Assembly: GCA_020851465.1 (NCBI GenBank)
Contig: JADZCR010000005.1
Coordinates: forward strand, 186,001 to 250,000
DNA: 64,000 bases
Direction: 5' to 3'
From: Phycisphaeraceae bacterium
Lineage (GTDB): Bacteria > Planctomycetota > Phycisphaerae > Phycisphaerales > Phycisphaeraceae
The notes beneath the pieces are model-generated. The model did no database searches. It was not told the origin of the DNA and worked only from the letters and a program-made list of their open reading frames with translations. Below, in pieces: positions 27,593 to 36,463 of this stretch. Position numbers and translations under genes: made by a program. Position 1 is the stretch's first letter, and every line of letters begins with the position of its first letter.

Positions 27593-28683
27593 TGAAGATC
27601 GTACTCAAAGAAATCACGGTAAGGGAACTAACCGACGGCTTCGCCGACAACGCCGAACAGGGCGTCGTCGCCTACGGCGGCAAACTCGATATCCGTCCGC
27701 CGTATCAGCGCGAGTTCATCTACAAGGACAAGCAGCGCAACGCCGTCATCGACTCCGTGCGCAAGGACTTTCCCCTCAACGTCATGTACTGGGCGGTGCT
27801 CGATGACGGCCGCTACGAAGTCATCGACGGCCAGCAGCGCACGCTCTCCATCTGCCAGTACGTCAACGGCGATTATTCCATCGACGGCTTGGCGTTCCAC
27901 AATCTCCAGGACGATCAGCAGAACCAGATTCTCGATTACGAGTGCATGGTGTATTTCTGCTCCGGCAGCGACAGCGAGAAACTGGACTGGTTCCGCACCA
28001 TCAACATCGCAGGCGAGGAGCACACCGACCAGGAACTGCGCAACGCGGTGTACGCCGGGCCGTGGACCGCCGATGCCAAGCGGTATTTCAGCAAGACGGG
28101 TTGTGCCGCGTACGGCTTGGCGAGCGATTACGTCCGGGGCAGCCCGATCCGGCAGGAATATCTGGAGACGGCGATCGAGTGGCACGCGGGTACGGGGGGG
28201 AAGACCATTGAAGAGTACATGTCGAAGCATCAGCACGACAAGAATGCCACGCCGCTGTGGCAGTACTTTCAGCGGGTGATCGCGTGGGTGAAGGCGACGT
28301 TCCCCGAATATCGCAAGGAGATGAAGGGGGTGGGCTGGGGGCCGCTCTATAACCAGTTCAAGGACGAGGAGTTTGATACGGACAAACTGGAGAAGCGGAT
28401 CGCTAAGTTGATGATGGATGAGGACGTGGAAAAGAAATCCGGCATCTATCCCTACGTTCTCGATGGCGATGAAAGGCACCTGAACATCCGCGCGTTCTCG
28501 CCCAACATGAAGCGCGAGGCGTACGAGAAGCAGAAGGGCAAGTGCAAGAAATGCGGCAAGAAGTTTGATATTGACGACATGGAAGGCGACCACATCAAGC
28601 CCTGGCACGAGGGCGGCAAGACCGATGCGAAGAACTGCCAGATGCTCTGCAAGGACTGCAATCGGCGCAAGTCGGGGAACTGA
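27592..28683 (+). CDS. DUF262-HNH endonuclease coupled to the methyltransferase
   Basis: A 363-aa protein. The N-terminal DUF262 (ParB/GmrS-like) domain carries PPYQREFIYKDKQRNAVIDS and the DGQQR motif (EVIDGQQRTLSICQY) linked to nucleotide-dependent activity. A helical middle follows. The C-terminus is an HNH nuclease: zinc-knuckle CKKCGKKF, then GDHIKPWHEGGKT and ...NCQMLCKDCNRRKSG. The start is ATG 27592, overlapping the methyltransferase stop by one base. DUF262-HNH proteins are known in modification-dependent (GmrSD) and phosphorothioate-linked (SspE) restriction. Here the partner is an EcoRI-type methylase, which makes a restriction role likely but unproven. Confidence 0.88.
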   Translation: MKIVLKEITVRELTDGFADNAEQGVVAYGGKLDIRPPYQREFIYKDKQRNAVIDSVRKDFPLNVMYWAVLDDGRYEVIDGQQRTLSICQYVNGDYSIDGLAFHNLQDDQQNQILDYECMVYFCSGSDSEKLDWFRTINIAGEEHTDQELRNAVYAGPWTADAKRYFSKTGCAAYGLASDYVRGSPIRQEYLETAIEWHAGTGGKTIEEYMSKHQHDKNATPLWQYFQRVIAWVKATFPEYRKEMKGVGWGPLYNQFKDEEFDTDKLEKRIAKLMMDEDVEKKSGIYPYVLDGDERHLNIRAFSPNMKREAYEKQKGKCKKCGKKFDIDDMEGDHIKPWHEGGKTDAKNCQMLCKDCNRRKSGN

Positions 28684-28694
28684 CCGCTTCGCAC

Positions 28695-28835
28695 TGCCCG
28701 CACATTTTGGAGGAAGAAAAGGGGATGGCGATGTCAGCGGGCTTGTGGAAGAGAGCGGCTCGGCCGTTGGCGCGATTGAGCATGTGGTAAACGAGGCCGC
28801 CTTCGATGGTGCGTTCAGCAAGATCAAGTAGAGGC
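28695..28835 (-). pseudogene. Y1 (REP-associated tyrosine) transposase remnant, N-terminal fragment
   Basis: On the minus strand the bases encode AERTIEGGLVYHMLNRANGR followed by AALFHKPADIA. This matches the start of REP-associated IS200-like transposases (Y-H-V-L-N-R-A-N-G-R-A-x-L-F-H-K). The homology stops abruptly after about 33 residues, and the catalytic Tyr and HUH region further on are absent. It is a relic bordering the right side of the restriction-like pair. The next 95 bases up to the ABC gene are not recognised. Confidence 0.7.
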
Positions 28836-28928
28836 TGCGGAGCCTGGAGCCGCGTAACTTGGGACGCTCTGGAGCTGGATGCAGGGGATGCTCAACACCA
28901 TCACCGCCCGTGCTGCCGGCTTCTTTGG

Positions 28929-29789
28929 TTACACGCTAGAACAAGAGTGTGAACGAACTAGATCCAGCCAGGCCTCAGGCAGAACCTCCAGCCAATATCG
29001 ACCATGAATCTTTTTTACAAACACCTTGCATCCGAAGGTTGCGGTCAGTGATTCAGGAGTGATGACATCCGTTGGTTTGCCTGACATGAGCACTTGACCG
29101 CTGCGCATGAGCAGCACCTGCTGCGTACGAGGAGAAAGTTCCTCGACATGGTGGGTAATCATGAGTACCGCAGGTGCGTTCGGCTGTGCAAGAATCATCT
29201 CAATGGCGGCTAGCACCTGTTCGCGACCAGCAAGGTCCATTCCTGCAGTCGGCTCATCGAGGATGAGCAGTTCCGGCATATGCGCTAACGCCCGAGCGAT
29301 CATGCAGCGCCGCTGCTCCCCGGTGGAGAGCAGGGCGAATTTCAGGTTTCGTCGATGCGACAGTCCAACTTGGTTTAGCCGTTGATCTGCTTGGTGGTTC
29401 TGCTCAGGAGACGGCTGGTCGTAAAGTCCAATTGTTCCAAAAAATCCAGTGAGGACGACATCATGTGCGGTGAGATCAGCATCCAGAACAGCCCCACTAT
29501 TGGCGATATGGCTGTTCCCTGCCGAAGGGTTTACTACACCAATACGTTTACGAAGTGCGCGGACATCGGTTTGACCGATCGTTTCGCCCAGAACGCGCAC
29601 GGTTCCGGAGGTGATGAACATCTGCCCGGTGAGCGTGCGCATGAGAGTGGTCTTACCGCAGCCGTTAGGTCCAAGGATGGCTGTGCAGGTGCCGGCGGGA
29701 ATTCGGCAGGTAATACCGCGCAGGATAGGCGTATCGCCTCGCACAACATGAAGGTCATCGATTTCAACCGCGGGTGATCGATCCGTCAT
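28929..29789 (-). CDS. ABC transporter ATP-binding protein
   Basis: A stand-alone ABC ATPase of 286 aa. The Walker A is GPNGCGKTTLMRTL, the Q-loop lies around VNPSAG, the signature is the variant LSTGEQRRCMIARAL, and Walker B is LLILDEPTAGMDL with switch His in MITHHVEEL. The overall pattern resembles the metal/molybdate ModF-like ATPases and iron-siderophore importers, but no permease lies next to it, so the substrate is unknown. I chose ATG 29787-29789 (MTDRSPAVEIDD), since the longer 5' extension has no family similarity. Its 3' end abuts the transposon-scar region. Confidence 0.85.
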   Translation of the reverse strand: MTDRSPAVEIDDLHVVRGDTPILRGITCRIPAGTCTAILGPNGCGKTTLMRTLTGQMFITSGTVRVLGETIGQTDVRALRKRIGVVNPSAGNSHIANSGAVLDADLTAHDVVLTGFFGTIGLYDQPSPEQNHQADQRLNQVGLSHRRNLKFALLSTGEQRRCMIARALAHMPELLILDEPTAGMDLAGREQVLAAIEMILAQPNAPAVLMITHHVEELSPRTQQVLLMRSGQVLMSGKPTDVITPESLTATFGCKVFVKKIHGRYWLEVLPEAWLDLVRSHSCSSV

Positions 29790-29927
29790 GTGAGATACGA
29801 TACACGGCAGAATGTGATCATTCAGAGCCAAGGTGAATGAAACGAGGCAGATCAGTGGATTGCGTAGGATAAGTTGACTGTCAATGCGATTTTCCGGTAA
29901 CTCCTCTCATTCCAGCAAGGACAACCG

Positions 29928-31112
29928 ATGAGCGATCCCACCATCAGCCATGCGGACTTGCCGCTGGTTATTGATCAGGTTCATCGAGAGTGGTTATTTG
30001 AATTAACTACTCTGCCGACTGCATCCGGCCGGGAAGACCGCGTGATCGAGTGGGTTCAGCGATGGGCGCAGGCAAGACGGAATGTCCAAATCAAAGCGGA
30101 TCGTCATGGAAATATCGTCCTGACGCGGGTCGGTGCCAGATCATCGCGTCCGATTTTTTTTACGGCCCATATGGATCATCCAGCCTTTGTAGTTGTCAAA
30201 GTACTGGACGCACGTCGAGTGCTGGCGGATTTTCGTGGTGGTGTTAATGACAACTATTTCGTTGGTTCTTCAGTATCTCTGCACCCCCCCAATCTTCACC
30301 CTCAGCACGGAAAGGTTGAAGCATTTGAGAATCAGACCGCACACAGCAAGGCTGCGAGTGAAGGGGCCAAGCGACTGCGCATTGTGTTTAAGCAGGATGT
30401 CACCACACGCCCAGGAGATGTCGTTACCTGGGATGTGAAGATACGGCAGGAGGGCGATCGAATATTTGTTCCCGCGTGTGATGATTTGGCGGGTGTTGCG
30501 GCTGCGCTGAGCGCATTTGACGCAATCCTTGCAAAGAAACCTATTGCTGGCGCAAAAGGGAAAGGCATCAACAAACAGCCCGATGTCCGCGTCCTGTTGA
30601 CACGAGCAGAGGAGATTGGATTTATAGGTGCGATCGCAGCATGTAAGTCCAAAACAATTCCGAAAGGGGCAAGAGTCGTTGCCTTGGAAAACTCCAGAAG
30701 CTACCCGGATTCACCCATCGGTGCTGGGCCAATTGTTCGTGTCGGTGATTACACGAGTACTTTTGATCCTGACTTGACTTACCGCATCGGCAAGATTGCG
30801 ATGGATCTGGCGACTCAGGAACCCACCTTTAAGTGGCAACGCAAACTCATGCCGGGTGGCACATGCGAGGCATCGGTTTACCAGACATATGGCTACACCG
30901 CGTCGTGCATTTGTCTGGCTTTGGGAAATTATCACAACATGAACGAGGTGACGGGCAGAATTGATGCAGAAAGTATCAGCCTCGCGGATTACCACGGCCT
31001 CGTTCACCTCCTGGTGGCAATTGCAGAGAGACTTGATGATCCGGCAAAAGCTCCGGGATTACGTGTTCGGCTTGAGGATCTGTTTTTACGGCGGAAGTTT
31101 GTGCTCGAATGA
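29928..31112 (+). CDS. M42/M20-type metallopeptidase
   Basis: A 394-aa dizinc aminopeptidase-like protein. The first metal site is FFTAHMDHPAFV, the bridging Asp is in VPACDDLAGVAAALSAF, and the general base Glu and next ligand are in LLTRAEEIGFIGAI. MPGGTCEASVY supplies the later ligand region, and a GNYHNMNEVTG segment (His) lies near the end. These motifs match the M42 glutamyl-aminopeptidase group better than M20, which usually has a distinct lid domain. AAGGACAACCG precedes ATG 29928. The cytoplasmic location fits the absence of a signal peptide. Confidence 0.85.
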   Translation: MSDPTISHADLPLVIDQVHREWLFELTTLPTASGREDRVIEWVQRWAQARRNVQIKADRHGNIVLTRVGARSSRPIFFTAHMDHPAFVVVKVLDARRVLADFRGGVNDNYFVGSSVSLHPPNLHPQHGKVEAFENQTAHSKAASEGAKRLRIVFKQDVTTRPGDVVTWDVKIRQEGDRIFVPACDDLAGVAAALSAFDAILAKKPIAGAKGKGINKQPDVRVLLTRAEEIGFIGAIAACKSKTIPKGARVVALENSRSYPDSPIGAGPIVRVGDYTSTFDPDLTYRIGKIAMDLATQEPTFKWQRKLMPGGTCEASVYQTYGYTASCICLALGNYHNMNEVTGRIDAESISLADYHGLVHLLVAIAERLDDPAKAPGLRVRLEDLFLRRKFVLE

Positions 31113-31243
31113 AATGAATGAAGTTCTAGTCTTTTAAGTTCAGATGCTGGAGGTCAGGTGAGGAGGGCAATCACCTTGTATCAGAGGCTTTCAGTGTGAT
31201 TCGACGAAACTTTATTATCCAGACTGAAGAGTAAGGACTTTAT

Positions 31244-32050
31244 ATGCCAACTCTCGTATGTGATTTTTCCCGTTCCTATTTCATATTTCGTGTGGATATA
31301 CGTAAGAAACAGCCCATTACCGTCTCACAAATTCCGCCGTTTTCCGTTAATAACGCCCGCATGCCGGTGGAAGCCAGATGCCGAATCAGGTTTGCTGCCA
31401 CGGGCAGGACGGTCGAATATCTACTTGGTTCATCATGTAAGTCCGAACAGGTCAATGTGAAAAGTAGTATCTGGCACAATCCCAATGCGGATATGTGCAT
31501 GATCGTATCGGACGAACACTTCATGGTTGTAAAAAGCTGGGACCGTAACAACAAGGGCGTGAAGCTCTATCCGCCGACACTTGGTGATCAGCCGGAGCGA
31601 CAGGTTGGACGAAATCAGGATGCGTTCGACAGCATGAAGATTCACATACACACAATTGGCGCACGTGAACTCATCACTCCTGATGAGATTGTTTCCGCGG
31701 GTCTAGGAGGCGAAACGCTTGTGAGTACGACGGAGTACAGTGCTTCTGATAGCAGTCACGTGACGCTGGAGTATCCAATTAAAGTTGCCAATTTCAGCGA
31801 AGTGGATCACTTCTATCAGACGGATACGGGACCGATCCTGTGGCTGGAGTCACCATCGGATGGTCGTAACTGGGGTGATAATCCGATTGGTTATTTGCGA
31901 CATGCCTTTATCGCACATAATGCGCGAGACTGGGCTGAGCTGATCGTTAATGTTCCTACGTCACTGTCCGAAGAGATTTCGGTGAATCACTACTCGCGCT
32001 CGATACGATTGGATAACGTGAATAACCGCGTCTTTGCAGTAAATCGGTAG
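31244..32050 (+). CDS. Hypothetical protein
   Basis: A 268-aa soluble protein with no signal peptide or membrane segment, rich in beta-type strands. Its most distinct parts are SSCKSEQVNVKSSIWHNPNA, DSMKIHIHTIGA and the long central LVSTTEYSASDSS. I do not recognise the family. AAGGA before ATG 31244 and normal codon use support a real gene. It stands alone between a peptidase and a convergent thioredoxin gene. Confidence 0.55.
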   Translation: MPTLVCDFSRSYFIFRVDIRKKQPITVSQIPPFSVNNARMPVEARCRIRFAATGRTVEYLLGSSCKSEQVNVKSSIWHNPNADMCMIVSDEHFMVVKSWDRNNKGVKLYPPTLGDQPERQVGRNQDAFDSMKIHIHTIGARELITPDEIVSAGLGGETLVSTTEYSASDSSHVTLEYPIKVANFSEVDHFYQTDTGPILWLESPSDGRNWGDNPIGYLRHAFIAHNARDWAELIVNVPTSLSEEISVNHYSRSIRLDNVNNRVFAVNR

Positions 32051-32165
32051 TGATAAAGTGCCATCCGCGTGAATGTGCCTGTAACCACTTGATCAAGTTG
32101 AAATCCGTAAATCCGCAGACATCCTTCGACCGAAGTGTGAGGGAGAGGTGCTGTACAGATAGACC

Positions 32166-33431
32166 TTATTTTTTCTCAAGAGCTTTACGAGCTTTTAAAG
32201 CCGTCGCAGTTTCGGGGTACTTCTCGATAATTTCCTGGTAGAGAGGTATCGCCTGTTCGTGCTTGCCAGCCTTCTCATAACTGGCGGCAGTGTTCATGAT
32301 CTCGATCGCTTCTTTCTCTCCTGCTGCTGCTCGGTAGGCATCAATGAATCGCTTGTCTCGTTCGTAAGCATTGACTCGAAGCACGGCTTTTCTACCTGAA
32401 GGTGTCGCAGGAAACTGTGCAGCAGTAGCCTTAAATTGACGATAGGCGGCAACATGATCCCCCGCAGTTTTTCGTCTATCAGCACTGTTAAACATGGCGC
32501 GCGAAATAGCAGCAGCATTTCGGCTGGTATTGGTGGATTCGACGGGGATGGAAGCAGCTTCTGTGTCGGTGTCTGTTTTATCTTTAGATACTAAGTCATC
32601 CGGTGATGTGGTTGCCGGCTTTACCGTTGCGGGTTGTGTCGTGGGGCCGAAGGCATTATTGGCCAGGATGGTTGCCTCGAAACCTGCGATGACTTTGGCA
32701 CCCGCTTCGTTAGTGGAAAGGGCCTCGGTCGCAGCGAGCTTTGCTTCTTCATCGCGTGGAAAGCGGTAGGCCGCCACCAGAGCTGCTGCATCTTCTGCTG
32801 CTTCTCGGTTTTTTATCGCGGCATCGGGGAAGTCCTGTATAAGCGATAACGCCTCCGCATAGTCGTTTCGTTTAGTGACAGCAGTGAGTGCCTCGCCAAT
32901 AGTTTCGCGCAGGCTGTCACCTGCATTGCGTTTCTTGAGTTTGGAGCCGTACTTTTTGAGTGCTTCGGCGAGAGGGACATCGATATTTGCAGGATGCCCG
33001 CTCCAAATGAGTTCACCATCGGGTGAGATGAGAAAGGTTGCTGGGATTCCCTTGATACCCCACGATGGAAGGAGCGGATTATCCCACGCTTTTCCTTCAT
33101 ATATCTGAGGCCAAGTGAACCCTTTTTCTTTAACAACGCTACTCATCTTGCCAGCATTGGTGTCGAGACTTACTCCAATAATCTGCAAACCCAACGGTCC
33201 ATATTTTCTATGAATCTGAACCATGTGCTCGGCCTCGTTCATGCAGGGACCGCACCACGTTGCCCAGAAGTCAATGAGTACCATGCGGCCACGCATGTTT
33301 TCATCCGTGATGGTTTGGCCGGTAGTGGACTTGAACTGATATTGCGGTCGATCGCCTACGGTTACCGCGCCTGCAAAACTTTGGATCCCGAAAATAAGTA
33401 CCGCGGCAACGACGGTTCGCAGTGTGTGCAT
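32166..33431 (-). CDS. TlpA-like thioredoxin-domain protein with C-terminal tetratricopeptide-like repeats
   Basis: A 421-aa exported protein. The signal peptide is about residues 1-22 (MHTLRTVVAAVLIFGIQS, then FAGA). The AhpC/TSA-thioredoxin fold follows with MVLIDFWATWCGPCMNEAEH (redox CxxC as CGPC) and the cis-Pro loop GIPATFLI. Residues about 170-421 are helical, alanine-rich and end in a TPR-like tail (YEKAGKHEQAIPLYQEII). Periplasmic TlpA relatives reduce disulphides on cytochrome c or other partners; the partner is unknown. AAAGGA eight bases before ATG 33429-33431 fits a normal start. Confidence 0.87.
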   Translation of the reverse strand: MHTLRTVVAAVLIFGIQSFAGAVTVGDRPQYQFKSTTGQTITDENMRGRMVLIDFWATWCGPCMNEAEHMVQIHRKYGPLGLQIIGVSLDTNAGKMSSVVKEKGFTWPQIYEGKAWDNPLLPSWGIKGIPATFLISPDGELIWSGHPANIDVPLAEALKKYGSKLKKRNAGDSLRETIGEALTAVTKRNDYAEALSLIQDFPDAAIKNREAAEDAAALVAAYRFPRDEEAKLAATEALSTNEAGAKVIAGFEATILANNAFGPTTQPATVKPATTSPDDLVSKDKTDTDTEAASIPVESTNTSRNAAAISRAMFNSADRRKTAGDHVAAYRQFKATAAQFPATPSGRKAVLRVNAYERDKRFIDAYRAAAGEKEAIEIMNTAASYEKAGKHEQAIPLYQEIIEKYPETATALKARKALEKK

Positions 33432-33624
33432 GAAACGGTCCTTTCTATAAGGACAGCCTTTGTGGTGAAGGTTTTTGATTTACAGAGAGCGTAACACGGT
33501 GATCGAAGGTAAGTCTTAAATTGATTCCAAATGTTTGGATCAGATATTTCGACTCGTCACTGGATAATACGGTTGAATCGACAACTAGCACCCTATCAGT
33601 TTGCCGTGGGTAATGATCCAATGC

Positions 33625-34302
33625 TCATTTCATTTTGGATTCGATTCCCTTGAGCAGTAGCGCATAGACCGAGTCCGCATCACCTCGGGCGTCCACAACC
33701 AGATATCGAGAAGAATCATTTTTCGCTTGGTCGAGATAGCCTTGTCGGACGGTGCGGTGAAAGTCTGCGCCTTTAAGTTCCATGCGATCATGGGCGGTAT
33801 CGAATTCACGTTGGCGGAGAAGAGGGTTCATGCGAGCCAGTGCCGTTTCTTCATCTACGTCGAACACGACGGTTAGATCCGGCCAGCAGTCACCCAGCGC
33901 GATTCGGCCGGTCTCCAGGATGTCAGAAATAGGCAAACCGCCTGCGCTGCCTTGATAGGCTAGTGTTGAACTGATAAACCGATCAGCCAGCACCATCTGT
34001 CCAGCATTACGAGCCGGGCGGATACGTTGGGCGACAAGTTGAGCCCGGCTTGCCATAAAGAGCAGCATTTCGCAGCGGAGGTCCACTTCTTCTTTGTTGG
34101 CTGGGTCCAGGAGTACGCGGCGGATTTGCTCACCGATGTGTGTGCCGCCGGGTTCACGTACCTCACAGACTTCAATACCCGCATTTTGGACAAACTTGGA
34201 AAATCGCTGGAACTGCGTGCTTTTACCGCTGCCGTCAGGTCCATCAAAGACAATGAATCGTTTACGGAGACGTGAGAGCCAGGGCGGGACGGTCGTCGTC
34301 AT
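33625..34302 (-). CDS. tmk: Thymidylate kinase
   Basis: It phosphorylates dTMP to dTDP. The P-loop is FIVFDGPDGSGKSTQF, followed by VREPGGTHIGEQIR (the DR[YF] Arg position is in ADRFISSTLAYQGSAGG) and a C-terminal lid. At 225 aa it is slightly longer than usual (about 205-215). ATG 34300-34302 gives MTTTVPPWLSRLRKR; a later methionine is not available before the P-loop. Confidence 0.94.
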   Translation of the reverse strand: MTTTVPPWLSRLRKRFIVFDGPDGSGKSTQFQRFSKFVQNAGIEVCEVREPGGTHIGEQIRRVLLDPANKEEVDLRCEMLLFMASRAQLVAQRIRPARNAGQMVLADRFISSTLAYQGSAGGLPISDILETGRIALGDCWPDLTVVFDVDEETALARMNPLLRQREFDTAHDRMELKGADFHRTVRQGYLDQAKNDSSRYLVVDARGDADSVYALLLKGIESKMK

Positions 34303-34487
34303 GTCGGAAGGATAACGGGCAACAGGAAATGATAAAACTCATCTGATGATGGTTGTGGTCGTGTTCTTGTCATTTTGACACACCAGATACTGACGGACGT
34401 CAACAGATGAATTTCAATGTTCATAGGCAGGTGTCTGAGATCAAGGTGGAATTCGTCCATCCGGGGATCTTTCCGCATAATGAATCT

Positions 34488-35123
34488 ATGTCTTGTCCAG
34501 ACTCATCCCACGATAGTTATCTTGAGCCTTATCGACGCTCAGCTAGTCGGATTGGCTCGACATTTGGAGTAACACTTTGGGCCAGCCCTGAAAGTCAGCG
34601 CCTGCGATTCGATGTTTTTACACAGATGAGTTTTCTTGCGGGTAAGCGCATTCTGGACGCGGGATGCAGCAGAGGCGACTTTGCAGCGTTCCTGATAGAA
34701 CGGAATATTTCGTTTAAGCGATACATCGGCATCGATGCGCTTTGCGAAGTAGTGGCTTTCGCTGCTGGGAGAGGATTTCCCAACTGCGAGTTCAAGTGCG
34801 GCGACTTCATCACACATCCAGAGTTGCTTGGTGCAGTCAAGGCCGACGTGATATGTATTTCTGGAACTCTTAACACCATGTCTGACCCGCAGGTTTTTGA
34901 CCTGCTCGAAACTGCATGGGCTGCGGCAGGGGAGACACTGTTGTTTAATTTCCTCTCTGATTGCTGCGGCAAGGAAGCTCCACTCCAGGACGACTACGCC
35001 CGTCGGCTTAATACGATTCAGTTACTTGATTGGGCGATGCTGAAGACCTGGGCTGTTGCGTTTCGCCAAGATTATTTCCGAGCTGGACACGATGCGACGA
35101 TCATGATGCGGAAGACTGGTTAA
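34488..35123 (+). CDS. SAM-dependent methyltransferase
   Basis: A class I methyltransferase fold: glycine-rich motif I is RILDAGCSRGDFAAFL, motif II is YIGIDAL, and a third motif includes KADVICISGTLNTMS, followed by LLFNFLSDCC. The substrate is unknown. The open frame extends upstream to ATG 34353, but the region before ATG 34488 (MSCPDSSHD) looks unlike protein, so I chose 34488. It converges on the ketoacyl synthase with a 29-base gap. Confidence 0.75.
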   Translation: MSCPDSSHDSYLEPYRRSASRIGSTFGVTLWASPESQRLRFDVFTQMSFLAGKRILDAGCSRGDFAAFLIERNISFKRYIGIDALCEVVAFAAGRGFPNCEFKCGDFITHPELLGAVKADVICISGTLNTMSDPQVFDLLETAWAAAGETLLFNFLSDCCGKEAPLQDDYARRLNTIQLLDWAMLKTWAVAFRQDYFRAGHDATIMMRKTG

Positions 35124-35152
35124 TGCACGATGTGTTTTTGAAGCGAGGCGAG

Positions 35153-36424
35153 TTATAGCTGTGGCTTGCGTACAGTTGATGTTGTGTGATGAATCTTTTC
35201 CACGACTGCTCCGGCGACATGTCCACCAAATCCTGCAGCAAAAATCGCTTGTCGCTGGATCGAACCTGCGTTAGTCGATTCAACGCTTAGTTTGATTGGC
35301 GACTCCATTGGTCTGGTGAGCCAAGGCATAGGCGGTCGCTGATTAGTCTTTGCACAAAGACACGCGATGACCAAAGATACAAGCCCTGCTGCACCTAAGC
35401 CGTGGCCGATTGCTCCTTTGGCTGCATAGATATCAGCGTTGGTCGCCCCTGCACGGACATAAACCCCCAATTCAGCAGGATCGTGTTCAAATGTCCCAGT
35501 AGCGTGCGGATGGATGAGATCCGGTAGGCCTCTTGAGAAAAGTGATCGGGTTACATGCTCCAGAGCCGGCATCCGCGGATCGGTACGGATCAGATCAAAG
35601 GCTTCCGCAGCGATCGCGGTGTCTGTGAGTTCAATTTCACCTGACAACGATTCGTAATCTGCATATTCAGTACTATCGGCTCGTCGGAGAACAACAGCAG
35701 CTGCCAATTCCGCAAGCATGAATCCACCACGGCTTTTATCGAGTGGAGAACCTCGAAACTGTTCAGCATTCAGTGGTGGCAACACGCCTAATCGGTTATA
35801 GCTGTGAATAAAGGTGGGCAGAAGTGCTGCTTCGCTGGTGACCACCAGCATTTCACGCGGGCCGTCAAGATCACGTTGCAGCATTCGTCGAGCCTGATGC
35901 AAGGCTGTCAGGCTCGACGCGCACGCTGCTACGGTACAGAGGACATTGCCTAATCCGAGTCGATGACGGAGGTGTTCCGCGAGGTATCCATGTGGTCCGA
36001 GAGTAACGGCTTTGACCACATCCTGAGGTATCGAGCCATACCGCCATCTCAAGGGATCCGACTGCTGTGAGGCGGTTTTCCTCGCAGCGGCAGACATCGC
36101 AGCAACCGCTCCTTTGCTCGCACCGATAATGGTATTGATTGGTTTATCGGCACGGCCACCGGTTGTTCGACCAGCCATAAAAAGTGCCTCGCGTGCTGCC
36201 CGTTCCGCCAGATCGATGGCAGGGTCCCCAGCCACGTGCTGGCCGATACCAATGCAACCAACAGCACGCACGAGATCAACCGGGGCGGTATCCAGAGGCA
36301 ACCGGGCACAGCGGTCGGCGATTGTCCGGCCCGCCAACAGTGCAGCGAAGGTTTCCCACGCAGAGTTACCTAGAGGCGTGAGCAGGCCGAATCCTGCGAT
36401 AATGATGCGCGATGAGGAAGAAAT
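35153..36424 (-). CDS. Beta-ketoacyl synthase (KAS II/FabF-like), probably with an ATT start
   Basis: A condensing enzyme of about 423 aa. The nucleophile Cys is in VAACASSLTALHQA. The two catalytic His are in IHPHATGTFEHDPA and GAIGHGLGAAGLVS, so the Cys-His-His set is intact. Family homology begins with RIIIAGFGLLTPLGNSAWE, upstream of the first ordinary start in frame (TTG at 36335-36337, inside the conserved AGRTIADR). In that upstream part there is no ATG, GTG or TTG. An ATT at 36422-36424, eight bases after AGGA, would give a complete protein. It is an isolated KAS gene with no acyl carrier protein nearby, which fits secondary or specialised lipid synthesis, an inference. Confidence 0.82.
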   Translation of the reverse strand: MSSSSRIIIAGFGLLTPLGNSAWETFAALLAGRTIADRCARLPLDTAPVDLVRAVGCIGIGQHVAGDPAIDLAERAAREALFMAGRTTGGRADKPINTIIGASKGAVAAMSAAARKTASQQSDPLRWRYGSIPQDVVKAVTLGPHGYLAEHLRHRLGLGNVLCTVAACASSLTALHQARRMLQRDLDGPREMLVVTSEAALLPTFIHSYNRLGVLPPLNAEQFRGSPLDKSRGGFMLAELAAAVVLRRADSTEYADYESLSGEIELTDTAIAAEAFDLIRTDPRMPALEHVTRSLFSRGLPDLIHPHATGTFEHDPAELGVYVRAGATNADIYAAKGAIGHGLGAAGLVSLVIACLCAKTNQRPPMPWLTRPMESPIKLSVESTNAGSIQRQAIFAAGFGGHVAGAVVEKIHHTTSTVRKPQL

Positions 36425-36463
36425 TGCTTTAGTCCTGAGTCGGGTTGTAAATTGTATGAAACC

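Noticed and set aside
27628-28827. A 399-codon open frame antisense to the DUF262-HNH gene
   Set aside because: Its translation is alanine/leucine/valine-rich with no family features, it is produced by the high G+C third positions of the real gene, and the opposite strand has clear DUF262 and HNH motifs.
28836-28928. Possible further transposase piece right of the Y1 remnant
   Set aside because: The plus and minus translations show no recognisable motif, so I leave it unassigned.
32087-32098. Perfect 12-base palindrome ACTTGATCAAGT between convergent genes
   Set aside because: It is not followed by a T-run and is short enough to be chance; no second copy was noticed.
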